From Sceloporus undulatus (Eukaryota > Chordata > Lepidosauria > Squamata > Phrynosomatidae), in contig NC_056530.1 of the NCBI RefSeq assembly GCF_019175285.1, positions 2,844,265 through 2,908,264 of the forward strand: a DNA stretch of 64,000 bases, given 5' to 3'. The notes beneath the pieces are model-generated. The model did not search any database and had not been told where the DNA came from. It saw only the letters and a program-made list of their open reading frames with translations. The position numbers were made by a program, and so were the translations under genes. Shown one piece after another: positions 1 to 11,678 of this stretch; position 1 is the first letter of the stretch, and each line of letters starts with the position of its first letter.

Positions 1-115
1 AAATGATGCATGCGTCCTAAGAGGCCAGAAGCTGTGCCAAAGCCACACTCCAGTCCTTAGAACTGGAGCGTGGCTTTGGCGTGGCTTCTGGACTCTTAGG
101 ATGCATGCGTCATTT
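1..115. repeat. Palindromic foldback element at the window start
   Basis: Bases 1-53 pair with 61-115 as an inverted repeat: AAATGATGCATGCGTCCTAA at the left and the complement of TTAGGATGCATGCGTCATTT at the right. The loop is only a few bases. The left edge coincides with the window edge, so the element may extend further. Probably a MITE or foldback transposon end; family not recognised. Confidence 0.7.
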
Positions 116-305
116 AAACAGCACACCTCCAAAGTGACCCGAAGCAGCTTTATTTTGGCCTGCCCTTAAACAACATTTGACAGTTTTGATACTTGATGTG
201 ATATAGTATTGTGTACTATTATTGTGCATTGTTGTTCTTATGAAATGGTACTAGGCATGTCATTGTTGTTCAACAGTCTATTTAATGACATTTGACTATG
301 ATACA

Positions 306-515
306 AGCCACACTACAGAAATAAAGCAATTTGATACCACTTTAACTGTCATGGCTCCATCATGTGGCACCCTGGGATTTGTAGTTTGGTGCATAATTCA
401 GCCTGGCCTGTCAGAAAGCTCTGGTGCCTGACAAAACTACAGATCCCAAGATTCTCTAGGATAGCATCCTGCCAATTAAAGTGGTGCCAAGCTGTTTTAT
501 TTTGACAGTGTGAAT
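306..515. mobile_element. MITE-A copy
   Basis: Diverged copy of the palindromic MITE-A: an arm like GATACCACTTTAACTGTCATGGC, a centre with GGGATTTGTAGT, then the inverted arm ending AATTAAAGTGGTG. The two arms are partly complementary to each other. Confidence 0.75.
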
Positions 516-983
516 CATCCTATATTTGACAGTTAGGGTTTTGTTTTGTTTTTTGTTTTTAAAAAGAAGGGTATATTGCTTTTCATTAGATATACCAAAA
601 CAACCCATAGACTAAATATAGCACTTGTAACAACACAGAATAATATAAGACTATGAAGAATCAAACAGTGAAATTGCTTACTTAACAGGACAAGAGGACT
701 TGGCTATACAAATGAATGGGTCTTTCCCTTTAATTTTCTCTCCATTTCTCATTTGTCCAGTCTTCAGTTTGGCTTGTTCCAAACTCTGGTCATTTTTTTC
801 ATAGTTCACCTGAAAAATTGTCTGCATTTTTGTATGCATTTCTGATGACCTGGGAATTTTTGTATGCAATTTTCCCCCTGTGATAACATTTTGCAAACAA
901 TTTTTCTATTGTGAAGCATTTTTGAAACTTATTTTCACCAATATTTATTTATTGAGAGTATGTATTATTCCAATATATTCTAG

Positions 984-1056
984 TCATGTAAGCCACCTTG
1001 ATTGCTGCAGCAGAAAGGCGGCATATAAGAATAAGGTTATTTATTTATTTATTTAA
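984..1056 (+). mobile_element. LINE-tail fragment
   Basis: GTAAGCCACCTTGATTGC, then AAAGGCGGCATATAAGAATA and a (TTAT)n tract. This is the 3' end of a common squamate retroelement whose exact class I cannot fix from this piece. Confidence 0.55.
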
Positions 1057-2828
1057 TATGCACATGCCTGTATCAGGGGAGTATCTGGACAAAGAAATGT
1101 GTGTTTAATTGTTAATGGAAATACCGTACTCTAAGGAGTCTCCCTGATTTCAGAGGGGGGGACTATTCCACATGGTATATTCCTCATTAGAGGAAGCATA
1201 GTTCAGAATCCTATTATTGCACTATGCCAGGGTAACTATGCTGGTGTGCACAAAGGTGGTAAAAGTGGAAAAAAGACTGTATGCACAGCAGCAGTGAAGG
1301 AAGCCAGGGACTGGAGGAATAGGCTTCTCAGAGCCAACTGCATTTGTCTCTTCTCCTTCACCACCGCTGTATGACCCTGGAAAATGTGCAGTCGTTAGCA
1401 TACTGCGCCAACAGCATTCTGATCACTGTATCTATTATTATCTGGCAGCTTTCACAACTCCATATTTGAATCTGGCCCATAGCAAGCAAAGGCGGGTAGG
1501 CTTTTTCCAGCATGCTGACAGAATCCTCTTTCATGGGGACAAGGAAGTAAAGTTCTTGGAGTCCTATAAAAGAGAAGGCAGCATCAACACTGTCCCACAT
1601 GCCTGTGGTTTCAAGGATATCCCCTAGCATTGCTTCTGGTTGAAGGGTTCATTGCTCCCTGTGCTGTGGGTTCACCCTTATCCCACCAAAAGGCATCTTG
1701 TCTGAGGCAAAGGTTTTTATCAGGTTCTCCATGAGCTTTCAGATTTCAAACGTGGAGAGTTTCTTTTGCTCATCCCATTACTGAACAAAACAAATGATCC
1801 ATGCACACTCTGAATGGCTCATGGTCTGGATCAGAAAACTTTGCCAATTGTCCTACATTAGATCCAGAGACACGCCAAGAGGCTTTGTTGTCTGAGGCAA
1901 AAGACAAACTAACAGCCCTCCCTCACTTCAAAATGGGGAAATAAAATATATTAGCAATTTTTCTTTATAACTGGTGCCTGGCAGGTTAGTCTGACACAGA
2001 GGTGGAGAACCTCAAATCCTGGAAATGAATCTGTGGCCATCCCAGACTATGCAGACTTGGATTTCAAGATAGTGTATTTCAAACAAGTAATTTCTACAAT
2101 CTCTGGAAAGAGGGCATGTCTGGTTTCCCTGAAACCTTACCATTTCACACTGAAACATTTTGTTGCACTTTTTCATTTTGGAATCCATCTAGGATGGCTT
2201 CTGCCCATTGTGTCCCCTGTTCCTTCTTCCCTTGGGTTTTCTGTCATACATAATATGTAGCTGTGGCCTAAACCAGGCCCTGAATAAAACTCTTCCAGTA
2301 TGATATAGAAATCTACCAGGGGAACAGGCCAGGACTACCAGAGTGGAAAGGGATAGCTTTTGAAGGCTCTTAGCATGATGGCATCTTTCCCTCTGCTGGC
2401 AACCTCTGTGCCACTGACCAAAGGTTAAGTGAGAAGGCGGCTCACAGAGTCAACAACCACATGACCAGTCCTACCATTCTGATCATGGAACAGATTCTGC
2501 TGGTGGGATCAGCAATCCCTTTGAGTAATTCCTCCCCGCCTTTAGGATGACTTCATCCACAATGCCTCAGCGTGTTTTTAAAAAATAATAATTGGTTCAG
2601 CTGGTATTTTAGCAGGAGATCTATTCACTTTGAACTCCAAGGAAACAAAATGGGTGACCTGGAGGAAGCTTTCTATTAAAAATTCATCACAAATTCCTTT
2701 GCCTAAATTCTCAAGAGGAGGTGTCTGAGCAGGGGTCATGGCAAATTAGGATGTGATTGTGGTGGCGGTGATGGTTTGCCCAGGTCTGTTTTACAGGAAT
2801 GGAAAGCAGATACAAATATGAACATCAC
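1057..2828. other. Unassigned non-coding stretch
   Basis: No repeat family or gene was recognised. Short open frames on both strands carry no known motif and look random. Probably RUNX3 upstream intron or 5' flank. Confidence 0.5.
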
Positions 2829-2989
2829 ATCCTCTGACTGTCCCCATTTGGCAGGGACAATCCCAATTAATCCTCTCTTGTCCCACTTTAGCCATTGCTT
2901 TTAAAATTTCCCAGCTTATTTCTCCTTCTCTCACTTTCCACTTTTGCACTCTGCTTACTTCAATTACTGCAAACTGAGTTCAAAGTGAA
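2829..2989 (+). mobile_element. Unclassified interspersed repeat, copy 1
   Basis: It contains ATTAATCCTCTCTTGTCC, GCTTTTAAAATTTCCCAGC and CTCTGCTTACTTCA followed by CTGAGTTCAAAGTG. A diverged copy with the same order of blocks lies at 58196-58370, so this is a dispersed repeat of unknown class. Confidence 0.6.
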
Positions 2990-3340
2990 AAAGGAGTTTG
3001 TCCATCAGAGCCAATGATAGAATAAAAGGAACAAAGATAAAAGGCCATAAACATAACTTGAGAGCTTATGCAGATGACATGGTTCTTATATTGAATGATC
3101 CCCTAAGAAATACCAAATATGTGCCAGGAGAACTAAATGAATTTGATGAGCTTTTTGATTCTAAGATAAATAAAACAAAAACACATATGATAGTGAAAAT
3201 TTGAAAAAGGAGGAAGAATTAGAACTAATGAACAAATCATGTATCCAAATTTTAAAAAACAGCTAAGTACTTGGGAAGATGTGTCCCCATTTTCATCAGT
3301 AAAATGTTGGAGAACGTGTAACATGGAGAACATGATGCCA
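2990..3340 (+). mobile_element. L1 LINE fragment (reverse transcriptase)
   Basis: The frame from 2998 reads IKGTKIKGHKHNLRAYADDM, with the catalytic YADD motif of L1 reverse transcriptase, then KINKTKTHMIVKI, which resembles the L1 segment after the catalytic site. The frame stops at about 3204, and beyond it sequence resembling the following L1 segment (SCIQILKNS) continues in the same frame. It is 5' and 3' truncated and not functional. Confidence 0.75.
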
Positions 3341-3487
3341 GGTTCCAACTGGTCTCAGTAGGAAAAAGGAGAGAGTTAGAGTGAGAGTTCATGATAGGAA
3401 ACCATGATAGGCCTGAAACCAAGAGCAAGGGATGGAATCCTTCCCAATTCTCCCCTATTTTGTTGGTTACCTGTCTCTTTAGAATAA

Positions 3488-3618
3488 CTTTTCACAACCT
3501 GGAATCCTCCAGATGTGTTCGACATCTCCCATTGCCACCTCAGGCCAGCAGGCTGGCTGGAGGTGATAGGAACTATAGTCAACTATACCTGCAGGACACC
3601 AGTTTGAGGAAGGTTGAT
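3488..3618. mobile_element. MITE-D copy
   Basis: The left arm is CCTCCAGATGTGTTCGACAT and the right arm has GGAACTATAGTCAACTATACCTGCAGG. This is a diverged version of the common amniote palindrome with GGACTACAACTCCCATC-like arms. Confidence 0.55.
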
Positions 3619-3664
3619 TTAGACTGGAGATGGGGGAGTCAGTGTTGCTTTCATAATGTGCTAA

Positions 3665-3800
3665 TTTGATTTGATTTGATTCACATCTTACCCAGGAATG
3701 GTACTCAAAGCGGCTTATGATAATATGGTACAAATAGATAAGGTCAATAAATGCATTTACATAATTAAAACGCAATTTAGAAACATACCAGTAAAAAAAT
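3665..3800 (-). mobile_element. LINE-tail fragment (reverse)
   Basis: A (TTGAT)n tract is followed by CACATCTTACCCAGGAATGG and CAAAGCGGCTTATGATAA, the reverse orientation of the LINE-tail type seen elsewhere in the window. Confidence 0.5.
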
Positions 3801-4330
3801 AAATGCACCACCCATCAAGATGAAAGGTCCTTGTACTGTGAGCAAGGCCACTTGCCAAAGCTCTGAGACTAAGGACTTTATCACTTTAGGCTATAGAGCA
3901 GAACTTTAACAGGATAAAAGCATCCTTGGCTGATGCTTATCACACAAAGTTGTGTCCATTCTGTTGCCGCCTTGGATTCCATTTGTTACTGTACCTTTTG
4001 ATTGATGGGAAAAACCCATCAGTAGGCTCTCACTCTTGCTGCTATTCTATTACTGCCTTTGTACCATAGGTCTCTTCTGCTGCAGTTTTGCTTCTTAGGA
4101 AATCATATAGTGTAAAGGGGCATGACTCTGCTTCTCTCCCCTCATGGCAATCACTGTCAACACCTTCACACAGCAGCCAGCTTCGGGAAGCAATTGACAG
4201 TCAGGATCACTTGTTCTTCCCTCTGTCTGGAAAATGACATTTGGCAATGTGGAAAACAGATTACACAACGATGCATCGCCAAAGTGCTATCATGGGGAAA
4301 AGTGTAATAAGAAACAACACAAAACTAATA

Positions 4331-4584
4331 CAGTGGTACCCCGGGTTACGAAATTAATTCGTTCCGCCGCCGCTTTCGTAACCCGAAATACTTCGCAAGC
4401 CGAAAAACCCATAGGCGCTAATGGGGAAAAGCCGCGATTTCGTGTGAAATAGCGCCGAAAAGCACCAAAATTTTTTTCGTAACCCGAAAAAACCTTCGTA
4501 ACCCGGAACAGTTTTTTTAAATGGATTTTTTTCGTAACCCGGAAATTTCGTAAGGCGGCGCATTCATATCCCAGGGTACCACTG
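4331..4584. mobile_element. T2 pogo/Tigger-like MITE
   Basis: A 254-bp element flanked by TA on both sides. The ends read CAGTGGTACCCCGGGTTACG and, from the other side, CAGTGGTACCCTGGG. It contains many GGGTTACG/CGTAACCC blocks and unusually many CpGs, which suggests a recent insertion. A second copy of 252 bp is at 54925-55176. Confidence 0.85.
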
Positions 4585-5339
4585 TACATTTCCATTCTTT
4601 AATTGGAGTGATTGTGGTGCGACAGCAGGCTGATATGATAAAGTCCAAGGGTTCTTTTGCCTGGCAGCAGGAAAAACACGGAGTCAACCAGCCTAAGCTC
4701 CCTAGATATGGAGTTCTAGACCTAGAATCCCAATTTGGAGGAAAGGCAGGATATAAATCCAATAAATAAATAAAATCCTAAGAGTAGCCACCAAGAAAGC
4801 CCTCTCTCACATCCACAGTAGACAGGCTACCGATGGTTTCAGGTTTGAAATCTGGGCTTTCTCTGGAGATTTCAAGGCACAGGTAGTGAGGCTGGCTTTT
4901 ATAAGAGAATATAGTTATTTTCAGATGTTCTGGAGTCAAGTCACACAGAAGTTAATAGGTCATGTGTAACACTTGAATCATGCCCAGAAATGGACCAGTA
5001 GTCAATGATGCTGTTGATTACAAGGGACAAAACAAGATTAATAACTCAAGATTAATAATTTAAAAAGGGGCCAGTGGGCATAGAAAATGAAGAGTCTAGA
5101 AAATGAAGGGCCCACACTGACCTACACAAGCTACGGTAGATGTTTCCAAGCCTGGGTTTGAGTGCTGTTATCCTCTGGAGAGAGCCTAGTTCAGATCCAT
5201 ACTTGACCATAATACTCATTGAACAACTTTGGGCTAAGCAGCCACTATCTCTCAAGCTAATCTACCTTGCAGGGTTGTTGTGAGATTAAATGTAGGTCAG
5301 GAGTCAACCACACATGAGTTCCTTGGAGGAAAGGCAGGA

Positions 5340-5640
5340 AGCAAGCAAAAGTCATCTGCCCATTCTGCTTTTTCAAAACACAAACTCCCTTCTATCTTGT
5401 CTCTTTCCCTCTTCTTGGGCTTCTTAATTAATCTCAGAATTTGATTGCAAATCGGAAACAAGGCAGCTTTTGCCCTGATGCAGATGAGTATTACTGTTCC
5501 ATTTGATGTGGCAATTCAAGGAATGCTGTTATTCATTCCTGCCTCCAATAAAAACCACATGTTTTTAAGACTTTGCACTTGCGGGGGGGAAAAACCCTCT
5601 TCGGAAAGGGATCAAGTATGTTTTGTATGCATGGCATGAG
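5340..5640. other. Repeat-poor stretch with a RUNX-type 7-mer
   Basis: No repeat was recognised. AACCACA occurs at 5553-5559. The open frame here (about 64 residues) shows no known domain. Could be a conserved non-coding element, but this cannot be judged from one sequence. Confidence 0.3.
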
Positions 5641-5705
5641 ATTAAAAAAACGAGTCGTAAATACTCAAAGAACAGACAGACCTTTATGTCAGGGGGATGG
5701 GAGGG

Positions 5706-5720
5706 TGGGGGGGGGGGGGT
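5706..5720. repeat. Poly-G tract
   Basis: A homopolymer run of G in a G-rich context, with possible length errors. Confidence 0.8.
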
Positions 5721-5896
5721 AGATTGTACAAAAGTGAGGGGAACAACTTTGGTGGGAAGAGGTGAGAAATGACCAATGGCACTTGGCAGCCAGACAGATA
5801 CACGGTCCTCTGCACCACATGTTTTCCAAGATGTTTGGATCCATACTGATCAAGTGTAGCATAGAGCTTGGAGCAACTTCACAAATTGGGCACTTT

Positions 5897-5980
5897 ATGC
5901 ATGTGTTGGGCTATGAATCCCATCATCCACAGCCAGCTGGAGATGGTGGGCATTTTAGTCCAGCATATCTGGAGAGCATT
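5897..5980. mobile_element. MITE-D fragment
   Basis: CTATGAATCCCATCATCC with a right arm GGCATTTTAGTCCAGCATAT; half-preserved palindrome of the MITE-D type. Confidence 0.45.
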
Positions 5981-6087
5981 GTGTAATGGAAAGTTGGGTT
6001 ACCAAAATGGGAAAAGGCTATATGGCGAGTGCCTGGACAAGTTACTTTTTGGAATTTGAATTCCCAAAAGCTATCTTCTATTGAGAA

Positions 6088-6287
6088 TCACTGTGGTGCA
6101 ATGGTCTGAGCATTCAGCTATGACTCTGGAGACCAGGGTTCCCCATTTGGCCACGGAAATCCACTGGGTGACCATATGAAAATCTCACACTCTCAGCCCC
6201 AGAAAACTTGTGATAAGTTCACCTTAAGGTTGCCATAAGTCAGAAATAACCTGAAGGCATACAACAACAACAACAACAATTCCTACT
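6088..6287 (+). mobile_element. SINE-S copy
   Basis: tRNA-like head (GTGGTGCAATGGTCTGAGCA, then GGAGACCAGGGTTCCCC), body CACTCTCAGCCCCAGAAAAC, and tail GCCATAAGTCAGAAATAACC followed by GAAGGCATACAACAACAA. Nearly full length. Confidence 0.85.
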
Positions 6288-6599
6288 ACCATGTCTATTG
6301 GTCGTGTTGGCTGTGGGAGTCTGGGAGTTAGCCTAAAAAAATAACTTTTTGAGGCTTTACTGTAGCTGAAGGTTTTAAAATCTAAGTTCAGTTCTCAGCA
6401 TCTCCATCTGGAATATTTATTTCTATTATCTGATATGGTTAAGCTAAGAAAGACCCTAGGCAGCTACTATTGGTTATAACAAGCAAGACAGCCTGTAGAA
6501 AAATCAGAGCTGTAAAAGTTATTTTTTGAACTATAGCTGGCCATGCACACCAGTGAATTCTGGGATTTGTAGTTCAAATGGTAACTATTCCAAGCTTTG

Positions 6600-7630
6600 A
6601 GATGGATAAAACTCTTTATTCAATCCAAGGGAAGTTTATGTGTTCTGTTGGATAAAATATTTTAATAAGATGGGTTTTTTTTTAAAATGATTAGCTGGTT
6701 AATTAAATTATAAAATAAACAGAAGCAAATTGGCTGACTGCACAAACACCAGGCATTACGCAAATGTGCAGCCAAAAACATTTTGTACAATAGGGGGAAA
6801 TGTGTACTAGGAAATAGATTTCTGTGCACTTGCCAATACAGGCCTTAACATGGAATAAGGTGATTTCTTAAAGTGAATAGAAAACAAAACAACAAAACAA
6901 ACCAAAAATTTAAAAGACTATTGTTACCTTCATAACCTTCCAGGTATATTAATAGTGTATTTTGGGGTCTTCTATGACCAAGGAGGAGACCTGCATGACT
7001 ATCTTTTCAGCTGCTTTGGATCCAACTGGGTCGCCCAGGGATTTTCACCCATCACTCTTGTTGCACCACAGCAGAGAGTTCACTCGCACCTAGAAAGTCC
7101 AGTTTTCATCTTTAGAATTTGTAATGACTTTCACCATTACATACATTTTGTCCATTCTGACTTGGCCCACAATGTCATCACACCTTAGGGACCTTGCCAA
7201 TGGATATTCAGTCAATGCCTCAGTGAGGTTGTCTCTATAAATAACATGTAGTTCTGGGCAGAAAACATCCCCTTGGTTTCAGTACTTGGGGTTCCTGTGC
7301 AGTAAAAACTGAGAACAAACACCACCAAACACTGATTTAAACTGGGGATGCCATTGTGCATGTTTATAGCAGACACAGCTGCTCAGAGTGTGTCTTTCAA
7401 ATAATAAACGACAAGTCTAACACAAATGAGAAAATCTTTCTCTGGTTGGAAATTTTGTTTTCCAAGCTCTGTATGGAACAGGAATAGAAATACATACATT
7501 CATCTGCATACACACTTATATACTTTTTCCAGTGCTCCCCCCCCCCCACACTGTTTTTAAGGATTATATTTTTCTGAGATTCGGTTTGCGCAGAAAACAG
7601 TTGGCAGTACCTGGGCAGTCAGATAAACAA
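6600..7630. other. Unassigned non-coding stretch
   Basis: AT-rich sequence with a C-run near 7540. A frame at 6955-7188 has no recognisable domain. No repeat family recognised. Confidence 0.45.
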
Positions 7631-7635
7631 ATGTA

Positions 7636-7834
7636 TAGTTGGGATTCTTTATCTGTGGATTCAACCATCCATGGCTTGAATATACCAAAAGGTGAACCTT
7701 GATTTGGCCATTTTATATAAGGCGCACAGTTTTACTACAACATTGTATTTAATGGGACTTGAGCATCCACGGATTTTGATATCCGGGGGGGGGGTTCCTG
7801 GAACCAAACTCTAGTGGATAACAAAGGCCCACTG
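7636..7834. mobile_element. T1 pogo/Tigger-like MITE
   Basis: Blocks: ATCTGTGGATTCAACCATCC, GGCCATTTTATATAAGG, TTTAATGGGACTTGAGCATC and GGCCCACTGTA at the right end. T1 has a hairpin-like structure with a TA target site. Confidence 0.8.
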
Positions 7835-8063
7835 TATTTCAAAGTGATGCTCCCTCCCTAAGATTCCTAGCCTTCCTCCTGAGCTTCACAGAAGGGGGGG
7901 CCATACTCTGAGATCTGGAAATGGGATACAAATGGTACGAGAAAGCAAACATACATTATGATAACATCACTGCAGTGATTTACTGTTTGTTGGGAACAGA
8001 AGAAGTCATCCTGTGTAAAATGAGACACTTGGTTCATCAGGAATTCAGACAACATTTTCAAAC

Positions 8064-8225
8064 CTTCTCTAGAGATGCCAAGGACTAGACTGCATGCAAA
8101 GCATGTGGCGTGTATCCCTTAGCCAGAACCTTTTGCTCAAAAATGCCAATGAATATCTAGGACGCTGCCTTATGTCACATCAGACCATTGGTCCACCGAT
8201 GGCAGGAAGAGTACAGAGTTCAGGC
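8064..8225 (-). mobile_element. tRNA-derived SINE fragments (second family)
   Basis: GAGATGCCAAGGACTAG and CTGCATGCAAAGCATGTG resemble the reverse of a tRNA-Ala-like SINE head (GAGCATATGCTTTGCATGC). A separate piece, GCTGCCTTATGTCACATCAG then ACCATTGGTCCACC, resembles the other end of the same family. The order suggests two truncated pieces. Confidence 0.45.
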
Positions 8226-8730
8226 TGGCAGGATTTATTTTACATTTTTAACAAAGCCAAGATCCACCAAAAGGAGCCTGGTGCAGAGTACTATAATTCT
8301 AAGCACAAGAATTATTATACCAGGAAAAAGGTGCTTACTGTCCCCTTCTGCACAAAGATCCATCCCTGGGTTACTTTCATCCATTTAAATTTCAGCAGTA
8401 TAACACTTAAAACAATTGGGCTTCAAAAATCTTTGCTAATCTATCTGTGTTAAAGCTAACACTGTGGTTTTAATGTTAGTTCCAAAATTAATTCATTAAT
8501 GCCTATCATTTTATGGGTAGTTAAAAATAATTTATGACATTAATAACTAGTAATGCTCATTTTAAAAAAATTAAAATGTCGATCTAATTTAAATTTCAGA
8601 TAATTTTTAATTCAATTTAATTTTTTAAATTCAATTTAAAATCCAATGAAATGATTAAAGATGGCCCAAAATAGCCAAATGCCTCCAAATTACCCACCCC
8701 ATCTACAATGTCTGGAAGCAGTCCTCCAAG

Positions 8731-8945
8731 GTCTTATCTGCACTGCAAAAATAATCCAGTTTGACATCCCATTCACTGCCATGGCTCCATCCTATGGAAT
8801 GCTGGGATTTGCAGTTTACTGTGGCACCAGAGCTCTCTAACAGAGAAGCTCACAAAACTACACATCATCACAGCATTCCCTAGGATGGAGCCATAGCAGT
8901 TAAAGTGGTGTCGAACTGCATTATTTCTGCAGTGGAGATGCAGCC
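8731..8945. mobile_element. MITE-A copy
   Basis: Starts GTCTTATCTGCACTGCAAAA and ends with CTGCAGTGGAGATGCAGCC. Both arms include the CCATGGCTCCATCC / GGATGGAGCCATAG complementary blocks. Confidence 0.85.
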
Positions 8946-9233
8946 CAAGTCTTTGGGAAGACAGGGACTGAAACTTCATCTACATGAAAAGCTCATGTTA
9001 AACCTTCCATAAGCTATGCTTCTTCCTTAGACTGAATGATCTTTGGTACTTCCCTCAGTTAATGCAATTTGTCTGCCTTTTCTAATTTGTTTTCTAATAA
9101 CATGTTTACTGGCATCTCACACAAAATATTGCGCAAAGGAGTATACACTGTATGATGTATACCCTGAATATGGTAACTATAATGCAATTAGCAAGCAGAT
9201 AGCCTTCTATTACATTTTTTAAAGTTACTTTTC

Positions 9234-9377
9234 TAGCAGATTGTCATGACCTTGTTAGCAAATGTACAGTGCAACGATGTAATTATGATTATAACTAGTT
9301 ACAACAAACATGTTATAACTGGTGAAAATTACATCTTTGCCCTGGTCATTTGTTAACAAGGTCATGATAATTTGCTA
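9234..9377. repeat. Small palindromic MITE
   Basis: The left arm TCATGACCTTGTTAGCAAAT (9244) pairs with ATTTGTTAACAAGGTCATGA ending at 9367. Pairing extends outwards (TAGC...GCTA) and inwards through GATGTAATTA / AATTACATC. Total about 144 bp, centre AT-rich. Family not recognised. Confidence 0.75.
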
Positions 9378-9475
9378 TCAAAGCCATATACAAATGCAAT
9401 TGTCTTCTGTCCTCACAGCTGCTGTGGCAATGCTGTCACAGTACCGAAAGCCATTACCCACAACTTCAGGGACTT

Positions 9476-9549
9476 GTTGTTGTTGTTGTTGTTGTTGTTG
9501 ATGATGATGATGATGATGACAATAAATGAATTCATCATCATCATCAATT
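9476..9549. repeat. (TTG)n-(ATG)n compound microsatellite
   Basis: A run of TTG triplets passes into GATGAT repeats and then ATCATCATC. Confidence 0.9.
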
Positions 9550-9587
9550 GTTCTGCACCTTAGTCCATAGGGAGAGGCTGGTAAGAA

Positions 9588-9588
<1 letters not shown>

Positions 9589-9632
<44 letters not shown>

Positions 9633-9760
9633 TATTATTATTATTATTTCTTATCTGTCCCTCTGGATCAAGGCAGGGAGCAACAACAAATTAATATACA
9701 ACATGCAACATCAGTTTAAAGCGCACAACATCAATATAAAAGAACAGTGTGATACACAAC
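9589..9760 (-). mobile_element. (AAT)n microsatellite and LINE-tail fragment
   Basis: (AAT)n switches to (ATT)n, then reads CTTATCTGTCCCTCTGG and GGCAGGGAGCAACAAC, a reversed LINE-tail type end. Confidence 0.6.
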
Positions 9761-9864
9761 CTACCTTCTACATGTTAGAGAGGGCAAAGAAGTCAGACTC
9801 TGTGCAAAACAATAAATGGACACAATGATTGTTAAGTACTTCCATGTTACTATCTCTCTGACCT

Positions 9865-9925
9865 CACTGTTCAAAGCACATCAGCTGGAGGATTCTGGAA
9901 ATTATAGTCCAAACAAGCTCTGCTA
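9865..9925. mobile_element. MITE-D half element
   Basis: CAGCTGGAGGATTCTGGAAA followed by TTATAGTCCAAAC, one arm of MITE-D, with TACAATCCCATCACC from the other. Confidence 0.4.
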
Positions 9926-10277
9926 CAATCCCATCACCAACCATGTGTGCTAAATATAGATATAAAAAAAGGTTGGGGAGAAAAAACAGCCACCAAGGCA
10001 TTTTTAAATAACAGTTTCGTGTCCAAATGGATGCCTAGTCTAGTTTTTGACACCCAGCGGAGACGAAGGAACACATATCATCAACATATTGTGGCAACCT
10101 ATAGTTTTAAGCAATTAAAACTGAGCTGAACATATCATCAACAAACCAGATAATTGCGTTAGCACCGACCAAAAGACCACAAAAGTGTGCAAGCTTTTTG
10201 AGTTTGCCAGAAATATTCATTGGACCAGGTGATACAACCAAAACAAAAACAAAATAAAATACAATTGAGATCAGAAA

Positions 10278-10494
10278 GGCTGCATCTACACTGCAGAATT
10301 AACACAGTTTGACCCTCTTTTTTAACTGCCATGCCTCAGTGCTATGAAATTCTGGGATTTGTAGTTTTGTGGGATATTTAGCCTTCTCTGTCAGAGAGTT
10401 CTGGTGCCACAGCAAGCTACAAATCCCAGGTTTCCATAGGATGAAGCCATGGCAGGTAAAACAGCTTCAAACTGCATTAATCTGCAGCATGGCA
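10278..10494. mobile_element. MITE-A copy
   Basis: Starts GGCTGCATCTACACTGCAGA and ends CTGCATTAATCTGCAGC. The middle has GGGATTTGTAGTTTTGTGGG and CTACAAATCCCAGG. Confidence 0.85.
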
Positions 10495-10918
10495 GAGTCC
10501 AAAAATTATTCCAAATGTTGTAGCCAGCATCTGTGATCTGTAGCATGAGATCCAGTCTCAAAGTGGAAACTGCAGACTAAATTAATCTTTGGAAGATATA
10601 CCACTTATCAAATTGTAGACAATATACAGGAACGTTCCATGCTGCAACAATTGGTTGCAGGTCCTACTAGAAGTCTTTAATTCCTCAGGTAACAAAACTT
10701 GTGAAACACCAGATGTATAAATATCAAAATGCCATAAAAGGAATTTAACAATGCAGCGAGGGAGATAAAATCTGTTCTTGAATTTTATTTTATGTTTTTT
10801 TAACATTAGACGGGGAGAAGGAAAAACCTTCCCTCTAGGAAGAAAATAGGTTGCTCTCCCCTCCGCAAACTTTTCTCCACTCTTGCAGAACATGCACACA
10901 CAATTTTTCAAACCAGCA

Positions 10919-10941
10919 AAACACACACACACACACACACT
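10919..10941. repeat. (CA)n microsatellite
   Basis: A run of ACACAC repeats. Confidence 0.95.
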
Positions 10942-11678
10942 ATTTTATTTTTAATGACTCTTATTTATCATAATCGAGTGCCTAATCTGTCTGTACTGAA
11001 TCCCGGACAAGATGACCGTTCTGCAACACTTTCGGAAATTGCCTGAGAGTCAAAGGAGCATGGAGACCTTCTGTTTGCAAAACTCAAAGTTGTGAATGCA
11101 GAGGGAACTTGGAGATGGATTGTAAAATGTGGCTTGGGTGGAAAACCTCGCTAGTTCCCCAGCCCAGACTCAATTATGCACATAAGGGTTGTTCTTCAGA
11201 AATCCATAGAATCCTCTACCTGCGAAGTGTGTATGTGTGTGTTTGTGCTCCTGGACTCCTGAAATTTGAATTAGAAGCACTCTGTCTTCTAACAGATTGA
11301 AAGAGGTCATAAATTACAATGGTTGGTTAGTTGCTTTCCGGGTCTAACTTCAGGATGCATTGTTTGCAAACGTTGGAGTATTTTATTACCTAAATGCAGA
11401 CATTTACTTTGAGAATTTATATCCTGCCTGTACAGACCAAAAACCAGACTCACAAAGGGTGGTTGGGCATTTGCAACAAAGCTAAGGCACAGTGGGCACA
11501 GTCCAACCTAAACATTTTTAAAGGCCAAGCTAGAACCTACATTAAATGCATGGCTGGCTCACAGACCCAGTAAGGGATGGTGACTCCCCTTCCCCTATCA
11601 TCTTGGGGAGAGTTTCCCCTGCCATTTGGTGTCAAACCTGCCACTAGTTAATGGCATATAAATTAAAGGTTATTTTTG

